The notes below the pieces were generated by a model, which made no database searches, was not told the DNA's origin, and saw only the letters and a list, made by a program, of their open reading frames with translations. A DNA stretch of 35,096 bases. Origin: a bacterium. GTDB taxonomy: Bacteria; Cyanobacteriota; Vampirovibrionia; Gastranaerophilales; Gastranaerophilaceae. Position numbers and translations under genes: made by a program. Positions 1 through 8,300 of the stretch are shown here, piece after piece. Where the stretch lies: assembly GCA_017470815.1 (NCBI GenBank), contig JAFUXT010000046.1, positions 1 to 35,096 on the forward strand, written 5' to 3'. Each line of letters opens with the position of its first letter. The first letter of the stretch is position 1.

Positions 1-633
1 CAATAAAGTATCGTGTAAATCTGTTCCGCCTGTTTTTATAAGATTATATTTATCTGCAATTTGTTCAATTTCTTCAAGCGGGGCAAATTTCATATATTTA
101 CGCCATCTTGGATATGGGTAATAAATTTCAATGCCATCTAAACCAATATCAACCAAATCTTTAATAAATTTATCCATATTTAATGCCCAGCAACAGGCAG
201 GATGTGCAATAACTGCAATTCCTCCCGCATCATGAATGGCTTTTATAAGTTCTTTTATATTGCGTTTAGGCAAAATTCTTACTATATCTTTTTCGGTTTC
301 AGTCTTTGTTTTTGCATAAAATTTTTGCATACATTTTGCATTAACATCAATACCGTACGCCAACAAATGCAGAAAAATATACTTATACCAAACATCAAAT
401 TCAACAGCCGGTATTACAAAACCAAGTAAATCGGAATTATCCCGATGTCCCTGAACAGTATTATGATCTGTTATCGCAATTTTTGAATATCCTTTTGCCT
501 TTGCCTGATTAACAAGCGTTCTGTAATCTGCCAAGCCATCCGAATAAGTAGTATGAATATGCAAATTAACCCTGTTTTTTGCATAATCTTCAGCAGTAAA
601 CTCCGAAATAATATCTTTATAAAGTACCGGCAT
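1..633 (-). CDS. PHP-domain phosphoesterase, partial (C-terminus off the window)
   Basis: The first 211 codons of a minus-strand gene are present; the reading frame is open to base 1, so the 3' end is missing. The translation carries the metal-binding motifs of the PHP (polymerase and histidinol phosphatase) family: NLHIHTTYSDG near residue 24, ITDHNT near residue 57, an EFD segment, AHP in the middle and GTDLH close to the truncated end. Family members of this small stand-alone type hydrolyse phosphoesters, some acting on nucleotides or short RNA (TrpH/RNase AM-like), so a cytoplasmic metal-dependent phosphatase or exonuclease is likely; the substrate cannot be read from the sequence. The start at 633 is preceded by GAGGGAAA at good spacing. 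It is divergent from the membrane-protein gene at 686. Confidence 0.85.
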   Translation of the reverse strand, partial: MPVLYKDIISEFTAEDYAKNRVNLHIHTTYSDGLADYRTLVNQAKAKGYSKIAITDHNTVQGHRDNSDLLGFVIPAVEFDVWYKYIFLHLLAYGIDVNAKCMQKFYAKTKTETEKDIVRILPKRNIKELIKAIHDAGGIAVIAHPACCWALNMDKFIKDLVDIGLDGIEIYYPYPRWRKYMKFAPLEEIEQIADKYNLIKTGGTDLHDTLL

Positions 634-685
634 TTATTTAAATTTCCCTCTATTTGTATTAAAATTATACAATAAAGGAGACTGC

Positions 686-1636
686 ATGGCTAAGGAAAAG
701 ATTAAAAACAGTATTTGGTTTGTTATTTTTGACGGATTAAAGATATATTTTTCAAACATTGATAAATTCATTTTGTTTATGTTATTCCCTGTTTTCGGTC
801 AAATCGTCGGATTATTGCTCACATTCGGGTTGACAATCGGACTTGCTGACAAAGTCGCACAAAAAGCACATTCCCTAAACAGTGCAATGGCAATAATACT
901 TTTGCTTGCAATCCCCGGACTTTTGATATTCTTAAAAGCGTTTTGGGATTATATGGTCGCCTATGTTGCACTAAACTCAATGACAGAAGGCGCATTAACA
1001 ACAGGGCATGTATATGATTTTCAGTCACACCGACAGGTTGCAACACGCAGAGCATTCAAATATATCGGATTTTTGCTTGTAGTCGGAATTTTATCACTTG
1101 TAGCCATAGCATTTTCAATCGTTCCGCTTTTAGGATTGATACCACCATTAATATTTTGGGTATTTTTTGTACTTGTCTATCAGGTATTCACATTTGAGGA
1201 AGAATTAAGCGTAAAAGAATGTTTCAAAAGAAGTTTTATACTCATAAAAGGGGATTGGGCAAGGACATTTTTATTAATGATAATTTTGGGATTTTTCTCA
1301 ATATACATCATAACGGAAGGTGTTTCTGTCGTATTTGACTGCCTGCATTTGGCGGATAAAATATGTAAACTGTTTGATTTCATCGGCAACAATATGCCTT
1401 TGGAATATTTTAACAAAGCGCTGCGCTATGCAAAAATACCTGAAATCACGGTTAATTTGATTTCAAAAGTTATATTTATGTCAGTATTAAGCACAATAGT
1501 TGCAGGTTTGAGCCTGCCAATCAGGAGCATTTGCTATACACTTTGGTATAAGACTATGAGTAGCCTAAAAGATGGTAAAACCACAGAACCAAAGACTAAA
1601 AGACAAAAGAAATCGAAAAAAGAAGAAGATGAATAA
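686..1636 (+). CDS. Conserved multi-pass membrane protein, function unknown
   Basis: This 316-residue protein has about six hydrophobic segments (roughly residues 28-52, 65-95, 126-148, 150-170, 193-217 and 258-287) and ends in a highly charged Lys/Glu tail that should lie in the cytoplasm. There is no signal peptide apart from the first membrane segment. The overall look (paired amphipathic segments between hairpins of membrane helices) recalls the broad DUF975/DUF4013-type membrane families, but no diagnostic motif is visible and I do not assign a function. AAAGGAG ends 5 nt before the ATG. It heads a same-strand run that continues with a CxxC protein and rph, so it is probably co-transcribed with them. 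Confidence 0.8.
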   Translation: MAKEKIKNSIWFVIFDGLKIYFSNIDKFILFMLFPVFGQIVGLLLTFGLTIGLADKVAQKAHSLNSAMAIILLLAIPGLLIFLKAFWDYMVAYVALNSMTEGALTTGHVYDFQSHRQVATRRAFKYIGFLLVVGILSLVAIAFSIVPLLGLIPPLIFWVFFVLVYQVFTFEEELSVKECFKRSFILIKGDWARTFLLMIILGFFSIYIITEGVSVVFDCLHLADKICKLFDFIGNNMPLEYFNKALRYAKIPEITVNLISKVIFMSVLSTIVAGLSLPIRSICYTLWYKTMSSLKDGKTTEPKTKRQKKSKKEEDE

Positions 1637-1671
1637 CAGGAGATTCTGAAACGAGTTCGGAATAATTATAT

Positions 1672-1896
1672 ATGTTTATTTGCAAAAATTGTAAATCAAT
1701 AGATAAATTTGAACTAATGTTCTCCCCTGATTATATGGGAGATAAGAATTTTTCGCAAAAATATAATGAAAAAGGGGATATAGAAATAACCGTTGACGGT
1801 TATACATTTATCCCTGATTTACAATTTATGAATGAACACGCGGTATGCAGATATTGCGGACAAATTTACACATGGGACTACGAATACAGGGGGTAA
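1672..1896 (+). CDS. Small CxxC...CxxC (zinc-ribbon-like) protein
   Basis: This 74-residue protein has two Cys pairs, C4/C7 near the start and C59/C62 near the end, the spacing expected of a small zinc-ribbon in which two knuckles close over a beta hairpin. Between them is an acidic, aromatic stretch with no recognised domain. It sits 35 nt after the membrane-protein gene, and its stop (1894-1896) is one base before the rph start, so the rph ribosome binding site (a run of G) lies in its last codons; the two are probably translationally coupled. Its own ribosome binding site is weak. The function is unknown; metal binding is an inference from the Cys spacing. Confidence 0.7.
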   Translation: MFICKNCKSIDKFELMFSPDYMGDKNFSQKYNEKGDIEITVDGYTFIPDLQFMNEHAVCRYCGQIYTWDYEYRG

Positions 1897-1897
1897 T

Positions 1898-2605
1898 ATG
1901 AGATTAGAAAACAGAGAAAATAATCAGACAAGACAAATAAAATTTACAACAGATTTTACCAAACATGCACTTGGTTCGGTTTTGGTTGAATTTGGAGATA
2001 CAAAAGTAATTACGACGGCAAGCGTTGAACAAGGTAAGCCCAAATGGATGGATAAAGAAGACCCAAGAGGCTGGCTGACTGCAGAATATTCACTTTTACC
2101 ATCTTCTACTTCAACAAGATGTCAAAGAGAGCGGACAAAAATTTCAGGCAGAACACAGGAAATCCAAAGACTCATAGGCAGAAGCCTCAGAGCATGCGTT
2201 GATTTGACAAAAATGCCGGACCTTACAATAACAATTGATGCTGATGTAATTCAGGCTGACGGAGGGACAAGAACAGCAAGTATTTGCGGTGGCTTTGTAG
2301 CTCTTTCTATTGCAGTTAAAAAATTGTTAAAAGACGGAATATTAGCCCAATATCCGATTATTGAACCTGTCGGAGCAATTTCTGCAGGCATAATAGACGG
2401 AGAAGTAAAACTTGACCTGAATTATGAAGAAGATTCACACGCTCAGGTAGATTCAAATGTTGTCCTGACCCAAAGCGGTAAAATAATAGAATTTCAGACA
2501 ACTGCAGAAGGAGAGCCGTATAAATACGAACAAATGATTGAAATTTTTGACATCGCAAAAAAGGGCATTAAAGAAATTATTGAAAAATATCCGACTTTGG
2601 AGTAA
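1898..2605 (+). CDS. rph: Ribonuclease PH
   Basis: RNase PH is a phosphate-dependent 3'-5' exoribonuclease that trims tRNA precursor 3' ends (and some rRNA) in the cytoplasm, acting as a hexameric ring. The 235-residue product matches the usual length (~240) and has the hallmark blocks: FTKHALGSVLVEFGDTKV-like opening strand region near residues 20-37, TAEYSLLP at 61-68, GRTQEIQRLIGRSLRA at 84-99, and DADVIQADGGTRT at 114-126, followed by VGAISAGI and TAEGEP. The start at 1898 is chosen over an in-frame ATG at 1832 because homologues begin with an MR...NNQ.R segment, which starts here, and because the G-rich ribosome binding site lies just upstream. The earlier start would be an out-of-frame reading of the preceding gene. 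Confidence 0.96.
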   Translation: MRLENRENNQTRQIKFTTDFTKHALGSVLVEFGDTKVITTASVEQGKPKWMDKEDPRGWLTAEYSLLPSSTSTRCQRERTKISGRTQEIQRLIGRSLRACVDLTKMPDLTITIDADVIQADGGTRTASICGGFVALSIAVKKLLKDGILAQYPIIEPVGAISAGIIDGEVKLDLNYEEDSHAQVDSNVVLTQSGKIIEFQTTAEGEPYKYEQMIEIFDIAKKGIKEIIEKYPTLE

Positions 2606-2614
2606 ATTATTGCT

Positions 2615-2959
2615 ATGAAAAAAGTTTTGGTTTATGGTATTGTTTTTGTGTTAATGGCATCTTGCTGTGCTTTAGCAAAATCTAAAAAAGCAAAAGAGCC
2701 GGAGGTTATTTCTACTCAAGGTGTTGAAGTAAATGCGGAAACCTCACAAAAAATTGTTAAATCAAAAAACGATAAAAATCCGGCAAAAACAAAACGCAAA
2801 AACAGAAATAAATATGTAAGATATCTCAAAACTGTTGAAAGACAAAAAAATAGCAAACGAATAAAAGAAAGAAATCTTGAATTTTATAACGAAAGATTAG
2901 AACTAAAGAAAAAGAAATTAGAAGAGTTATACACTGAGGGAAAGAAAGGAGAATCCTAA
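2615..2959 (+). CDS. Small exported Lys-rich protein (possible lipoprotein)
   Basis: This 114-residue protein opens with a lysine pair and a hydrophobic stretch ending VLMASCCALAKS. It could be cut by signal peptidase I after ALA, or lipidated at the first Cys (MASC is a permissive lipobox). The mature part is strongly basic, with a Lys/Arg-rich middle and a probable amphipathic helix at the end. No domain is recognised. It starts 9 nt after rph, with GGAG about 12 nt before the ATG (overlapping the end of rph), and the next gene begins one base after its stop, so the three are probably one transcript. Its role is unknown; the context suggests a lineage-specific envelope protein. Confidence 0.65.
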   Translation: MKKVLVYGIVFVLMASCCALAKSKKAKEPEVISTQGVEVNAETSQKIVKSKNDKNPAKTKRKNRNKYVRYLKTVERQKNSKRIKERNLEFYNERLELKKKKLEELYTEGKKGES

Positions 2960-2960
2960 A

Positions 2961-3335
2961 ATGAAAAAATTATTAGTATCTTTAATTGCATTATCAATTA
3001 TTGCAATCGGCGCACCTTCATTCAGCGCAAACGCTGTAACAAATGCATTAAACAAAGCATCTAATGCAATTACAAACACTGCAAACAAAATTACAAAAGC
3101 AGAAAATGATGCATTAAAAGCACAAGAAAATGCACAAAAAGCAGCAGAAAAGAAACAAAAAGAAGCACAAAAAGCGGCTGAAAAAAGACAAAAAGAAATA
3201 GAAAAACAAAGAAAAGCACAAGAAAAAGCAATCGCTGATCAAAAAGCAGCATACACAAAATCAGTAAATGAACAAAAAACATTCTGGAATAACCAAAAGA
3301 AATTCTGGAAAGATTTATTCACATTCAAAAAATAA
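2961..3335 (+). CDS. Small exported Ala/Lys/Glu/Gln coiled-coil protein
   Basis: This 124-residue protein has a clear signal peptide (basic start, hydrophobic core, FSANA cleavage-like site near residue 25). After it lies a long charged helix (about residues 45-100) rich in Ala, Lys, Glu and Gln in heptad-like pattern, then a short aromatic tail with two FW/KFW elements that could dock onto a membrane or partner. There is no catalytic motif. A strong ribosome binding site (AAAGGAGA) lies 8 nt before the ATG, stronger than that of the preceding gene, so it may be made in excess. It is the last gene before a hairpin terminator. An envelope spacer or structural role is a guess. Confidence 0.65.
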   Translation: MKKLLVSLIALSIIAIGAPSFSANAVTNALNKASNAITNTANKITKAENDALKAQENAQKAAEKKQKEAQKAAEKRQKEIEKQRKAQEKAIADQKAAYTKSVNEQKTFWNNQKKFWKDLFTFKK

Positions 3336-3359
3336 TAAATATTAACAAATATGCAAGAG

Positions 3360-3391
3360 GACTGAAATTCATTATGAGTTTCAGTCTTTTT
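3360..3391 (+). terminator. Intrinsic terminator after the rph operon
   Basis: GACTGAAA (3360-3367) pairs with TTTCAGTC (3379-3386), with extra pairing inside the loop, and is followed by five T. It lies 24 nt after the last stop of the 686-3335 gene run and before ilvB. Confidence 0.85.
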
Positions 3392-3429
3392 GTGTTAGTA
3401 TTGTTTAGTCACAAGGGATATAAATTAGC

Positions 3430-5070
3430 ATGTTAATTAAAAATAATATACAAACGATAACAGGAGCGAAATCTGTTATTAATACCCTAAAATCACTCGG
3501 AGTTAATACGATATTCGGTTATCCGGGCGGAATAGTTCTTGATTTGTATGATGAACTATACAATCAAAAAGATATCCGACACATCCTTGTAAGACACGAA
3601 CAAGCGGCTGTTCACGCAGCAGAAGGTTATGCACGAGCAACTGGCAAATGTGGAGTTGTACTTGTAACTTCAGGCCCCGGAGCGACAAATACCGTGACAG
3701 GCATTGTTAATGCATATCATGACGGTTATCCGCTAATAATTATGACAGGACAAGTTGATAAAAATTTGATAGGCAAAAATGCATTTCAGGAAGCAAATAT
3801 TTGCGAAATTACAAGATCCTGCACAAAAGCCGTTTTTCAGATTACTGATGCAAAAAATATTCAAAAAACAATTATAAAAGCGCATAAAATTGCAACAAGC
3901 GGTAAACAAGGTCCTGTCGTAATTGATATGGCTAAAAATATTTTTACCGAAAATACCGCATACGAAGAAAACATACAGGCAAAAGATTTTAATGTTACAT
4001 CAATCATAGACACAGATATTGAAAGAATTTATAACAGACTAATAAATTCTGAAAGACCTGTAATTATCACAGGCGGAGGTGTCAATCACAGTGCTTGTTA
4101 CCAAGAACTTGAACAATTTGTGACAAATTATAATATCCCTGTTGTTTCAACAATGATGGGGCTTGGTGCTGTTGAACGCAAAAATCCTTTATACTTTGGA
4201 ATGGTAGGAATTTTTGGGGATAAAAGTGCAAACGAGATTTTGAAACAATCTGATTTGATTATTTCTCTCGGGGCAAGATTTAATGACAGAATTACATGTA
4301 CGTTTAAAAACGATGAACTCAGGGACAAAATTATTCAAATTGAAATTAACCCTGAGGAAATTGCAAATAATATTAAACCAAAAGATTATATCATAGGCGA
4401 CATAAAAGATTTTTTATCAAAAATGAACTCTTTAAATGCCTCAATTTTCAAAGAAAAGTTTACTGACTATAATCTGAGTGTAAAAAATTTAAAATGCCTA
4501 AATAAACCCTCTAAAAAGCAGACAAATATGCTTCATTCTTTTGAAATTATGCAAAAATTGCAGGAATTTACAAAAGACAAAAATGTAATATTTACAAGTG
4601 AGGTAGGGCAGCACCAACTTTGGGCTGTAAAAGAACTATCATTTAATCCGAACCGGAAAATTTTTGTATCGGGAGGCTCAGGAACAATGGGCTTTGGGCT
4701 ACCTGCCGCTATCGGTGCAAGTATTGCAATGCCTGACAAAACAGTAGTTTGTATAACCGGTGATGGCTCGTTTCAGATGAGTCTAAGTGAACTCTCTGTA
4801 TGTAAAGACTTCGGGCTAAATATTAAAATTATTATCTTAAACAACGGATATTTGGGGATGGTAAGACAACTTCAACAGAATAATTTTGGCGAAAGATATT
4901 CCCAAACAAAAATATCAAACCCAAATTTTGTTCAACTTGCACAAAGTTTTGGAATTGATGCAATAAAAGTAAACAACTCTAATGATATAGAAAATGCTTT
5001 CGAAAAAGCATTTAAATCCATAGGGACTTATATAATAGATTGTGAAACAGAACCGATGGAAACAGTTTAA
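3430..5070 (+). CDS. ilvB: Acetolactate synthase large (catalytic) subunit
   Basis: This thiamine-diphosphate (ThDP) enzyme condenses pyruvate with pyruvate or 2-oxobutyrate in the first common step of branched-chain amino-acid synthesis. The 546-residue product shows the pyrimidine-binding domain with the catalytic Glu in RHEQAAVHAAEGYARA (E57), a central FAD/DHAP-type domain (about 190-345), and the cofactor domain with EVGQHQLW (~391), GTMGFGLPAAIGA (418-430), and the ThDP/Mg motif GDGS (444-447) to NNGYLGMVRQ (471-480). The last residues stop soon after the final strand, so the C-terminal tail of the family appears ~20 residues short. No regulatory small subunit (ilvN/H), ilvC or ilvD lies beside it, so the pathway is split. 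It has a modest ribosome binding site (AAGGGA) and follows a terminator, so it is its own unit. Confidence 0.93.
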   Translation: MLIKNNIQTITGAKSVINTLKSLGVNTIFGYPGGIVLDLYDELYNQKDIRHILVRHEQAAVHAAEGYARATGKCGVVLVTSGPGATNTVTGIVNAYHDGYPLIIMTGQVDKNLIGKNAFQEANICEITRSCTKAVFQITDAKNIQKTIIKAHKIATSGKQGPVVIDMAKNIFTENTAYEENIQAKDFNVTSIIDTDIERIYNRLINSERPVIITGGGVNHSACYQELEQFVTNYNIPVVSTMMGLGAVERKNPLYFGMVGIFGDKSANEILKQSDLIISLGARFNDRITCTFKNDELRDKIIQIEINPEEIANNIKPKDYIIGDIKDFLSKMNSLNASIFKEKFTDYNLSVKNLKCLNKPSKKQTNMLHSFEIMQKLQEFTKDKNVIFTSEVGQHQLWAVKELSFNPNRKIFVSGGSGTMGFGLPAAIGASIAMPDKTVVCITGDGSFQMSLSELSVCKDFGLNIKIIILNNGYLGMVRQLQQNNFGERYSQTKISNPNFVQLAQSFGIDAIKVNNSNDIENAFEKAFKSIGTYIIDCETEPMETV

Positions 5071-5108
5071 AAACAAACAATAATCTTGGAATTAGGAAAA
5101 ATCAAACA

Positions 5109-5237
5109 ATGAATGTAGAAAAAATAAACAAAGTAAAAGAATTTTACTCCAAAAAACTAAACACGAAAAATAATAAAAATAATCAAAATATTCAAAAACC
5201 TTTCTTCTCAAAAATTATGAAGAAACTTGAAAAATAA
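5109..5237 (+). CDS. Possible 42-residue Lys/Asn-rich ORF
   Basis: An ATG at 5109 opens a 42-codon frame closed by TAA, 39 nt after ilvB and before the 5259-5291 hairpin. AGGAAAAA lies about 8-15 nt upstream as a possible ribosome binding site. The product is very rich in Lys and Asn, with a short amphipathic end (FFSKIMKKLEK). In AT-rich DNA such composition arises easily, so translation is uncertain; no family is recognised. Confidence 0.35.
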   Translation: MNVEKINKVKEFYSKKLNTKNNKNNQNIQKPFFSKIMKKLEK

Positions 5238-5258
5238 TTTGTAAAACTAATAAAAAAC

Positions 5259-5291
5259 AAAAGCCCGATAGCGAAATTCTACCGGACTTTT
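5259..5291 (-). terminator. Terminator of the giant adhesin gene (possibly bidirectional)
   Basis: A 13-nt arm (5259-5271) pairs with 5279-5291 apart from two mismatches, around a 7-nt loop. On the minus strand the hairpin is followed by TTTTGTTTTTT, a good U-tract 24 nt after the adhesin stop. On the plus strand the T-run is only four bases, so it would serve ilvB less well. Confidence 0.8.
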
Positions 5292-5314
5292 GAAATGATT
5301 ATTTATTTTTGATA

Positions 5315-8300
5315 TTAGTTATTAGCCAATTTGTTATATTTACCTTCAAGTAAGATATTGAGATATAACAATTGGTTAGCCAATGATTTGTCGATATTGA
5401 CAAATTCGGCACCTGCTCTTGTTGCGGTAGTTGAAACAATTTTTGCATTAGCATTAATGTCTAAATCGCCGTAAACAATGTGGACAGGAATTACATCACC
5501 GACTTTAAGATTGCCTTCGTGAGCAATGGCGATACCACCTCTTGAGATATCAATAAGACTTGATGCACCTGCTTTTTGTTCAAAAGAAACAGGAATTTGA
5601 TTTGTAGTAATGTTAAATCTCATATATTGACGTTTGTCAGTACCGGCAACATTTGAATTATCAACTTTTTGCTTCCACATTTGAGATGCATCATCTAAAT
5701 CATCTTCCATCTCAAGCGGAGTGGCATCAAATATATTGTCATCATTATCTACATTGCTGGCTCTGCCATTATATACTCCGTCACCGTCACCTTGGAATCT
5801 GTAGTAATTTCTTTCAGTTTCACTTCTGCCGACATAAGTTACATCATTTTCGCGAACAGAGTGAGCAGTTGGAATACCATTAGCACCAACAACTTTGTTG
5901 GTAGCGGCATTTCTGCTTTTTACAACACCATCTTTATTTGATTTTAGTTCAATACCATTTGCTTTGATATTATCAGCAGTTATATCCATTTTACCATTAT
6001 CAAGTACGGCATTTTTAACAGTAACTTCTGACTGAGCATAGGCTTCATGATTACCGTCGACTAATTCTTGAGTCGGTCGTAAATTATGATTTATATCAAG
6101 AGCCATCAACTCTGTATTGTCCGGAAGAACTTCCGTAGCGTGGTCTGCATTAGTATAACCGCCATCGGCCTTACCGTTGTTGCGTACACCAAAGTAGTCT
6201 TTATTGCCATCTTTAATGCTTCCCAAGTTTTCAATATCAAGTTTTTGACCTCTTGTAGTGACAATCAAATCACCTTCAGCAGTAATATTATCAATTGTTG
6301 TATTACCGGCAAATTCGACATTCATGTCACCTTCTCTTGCAATCATAGTTGTTACTTTGTTTGTTTTAACTTCCTTATCTTTACCATAATTTGCATCATT
6401 GAAACTGTTTTCATATAAAGAGATATCTTCATTTGCTAAAGCATCCATTGTATAGCCCTGTTCAGCACCGGTCTGAATAAATGTAACAGGAGTAGTAACT
6501 TCTAAGCCATCTTTAGTTATTTCGCTTGTGCCGATAGAACCGTTAGAGATTAATGAAATCCCTTTACCCACAATATTTGTTGATTTATTATCAGTTTTTA
6601 CGTTAACCATATTGTAACGAGCACCATCGTTTGTTTTTCCGTAATCATCATCAACAGTTAATATTACTTTACCGTCGGCTTTTATTGTGTCAATGTTCAT
6701 ATCAGAGTCAATTGCAGCATAGTTAATTACAAAGTCTTTTTCTTTCATTACTGTACTATCAATTGTTTGTTCGTTGACTTTACCCTTGATATTAGCATTA
6801 ATTGACTTGTTGAAATCTCTCGTAACACCATTAGCAGGTGCTTCACCGATTGAACCGTCAACAACTTTTACATCCAAATTGCCATCAGCCTTCAGTAAGA
6901 CCTTTTTGACACCAATGTTTTTGAGGTTGCCATTTTTGATATCAATATTAATATCTTTACCTGCAGTAATGTAGTTATTATTTTCAGAACCGTCACCGAT
7001 AACAATGTCACCACCGGCTTCTGACATATTTACATTGCCGCTTGCATTGACAAGACCTCTAACTTTAGTTCCTGCTGTTGAAGCATCACCGATAGTAATA
7101 TCCGCACCACTCTTAACTGAGGCTTTTGAATCAATGTAAGTACCTTTCGCACCTTTATTGGAAGATGTTACCGCATCAAGTCCATTTATTGTACCATAGA
7201 TATTAATACCGCCTTCGCCTTGGTTAGAAAGGTTTACATGACCGGCTTTTTCACTGTTGCTATTGCCTTGTGTTATGGTACCGCCGATATTCAAGCCGCC
7301 TTTACCACCTTCGTTATTTACGATATCTAAATTATGACTTGCATCAACATTCCCCCTGATATTAAGTCCTGCCTCACCTGAGTTATTCATTTCAATATCT
7401 TGAGCATTTACTCTACCTGTTGAAACGATATTCAAGCCTTTAGCACCTTCATTATTCAGTGTTAATTTGCCGTCAGTATTAGTAACAGTACCTGAAATAT
7501 TTAACTGTTCACCTTTAGCATTAGTAAATGTAGCATTACCTTTATTAGTAAATTTACCACCAATACTTAAAGGTCCGTTATCATTAAGAGCAATTGTCGT
7601 GCCTTCGTTGTTAACTTCACCTGAAATTACAAGTCCGTGTTCACCTTTGTTGTAGTAATTTGCAGTTCCGCCAATATTAGACATCTTGCCTGATTCTTTA
7701 ACATCTAAAGAACCTGCATTATTTGTATATGTACCGTCACCTTTATTATTTACGGTGCCCCAGATATTCATACCCTTTTCACCGTTATTTACCAACTCAA
7801 TACCTTGAGTATTTATTTCGCCTGCAGGTGCTACATTTAATCCTTTTGCACCATTATTTACGATAGTTGCTTTGCCATTTGTATTTGACACCTTGCCAAA
7901 TACATTTACACCATCTGCGCCGTCATTTGTGATATTCAAAGTACCATCATTTGCAACAGAACCATAAACATTAATACCTTTGGTTCCGGCTGCACTATTT
8001 TTAATATTAGCATCGCCTTTATTTGATACTTTGCCATATACATTTATTCCATCTGCGCCTGTGTTGTTCATATTCAAGCCTTCGGCATCAACGATACCTG
8101 TATTTACAACCTGAATATCACCTTTTGTATTGTTAAGTGTCAAAGTTCCGTTTGAGTTATTTACAGTACCGTGAATATTCAACTGAGTACCATTATTTGT
8201 AAGAGTAGTATCTCCTATATTTGAGAATGTACCGCCGATACTCAATACTCCGTTGTCGTTAACAACTTTTGTAGTACCTTGATTATCAACAGTGCCTGCG

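Noticed and set aside
202..429. 75-codon plus-strand ORF
   Set aside because: It is antisense to the PHP-domain gene whose metal motifs are clear on the minus strand.
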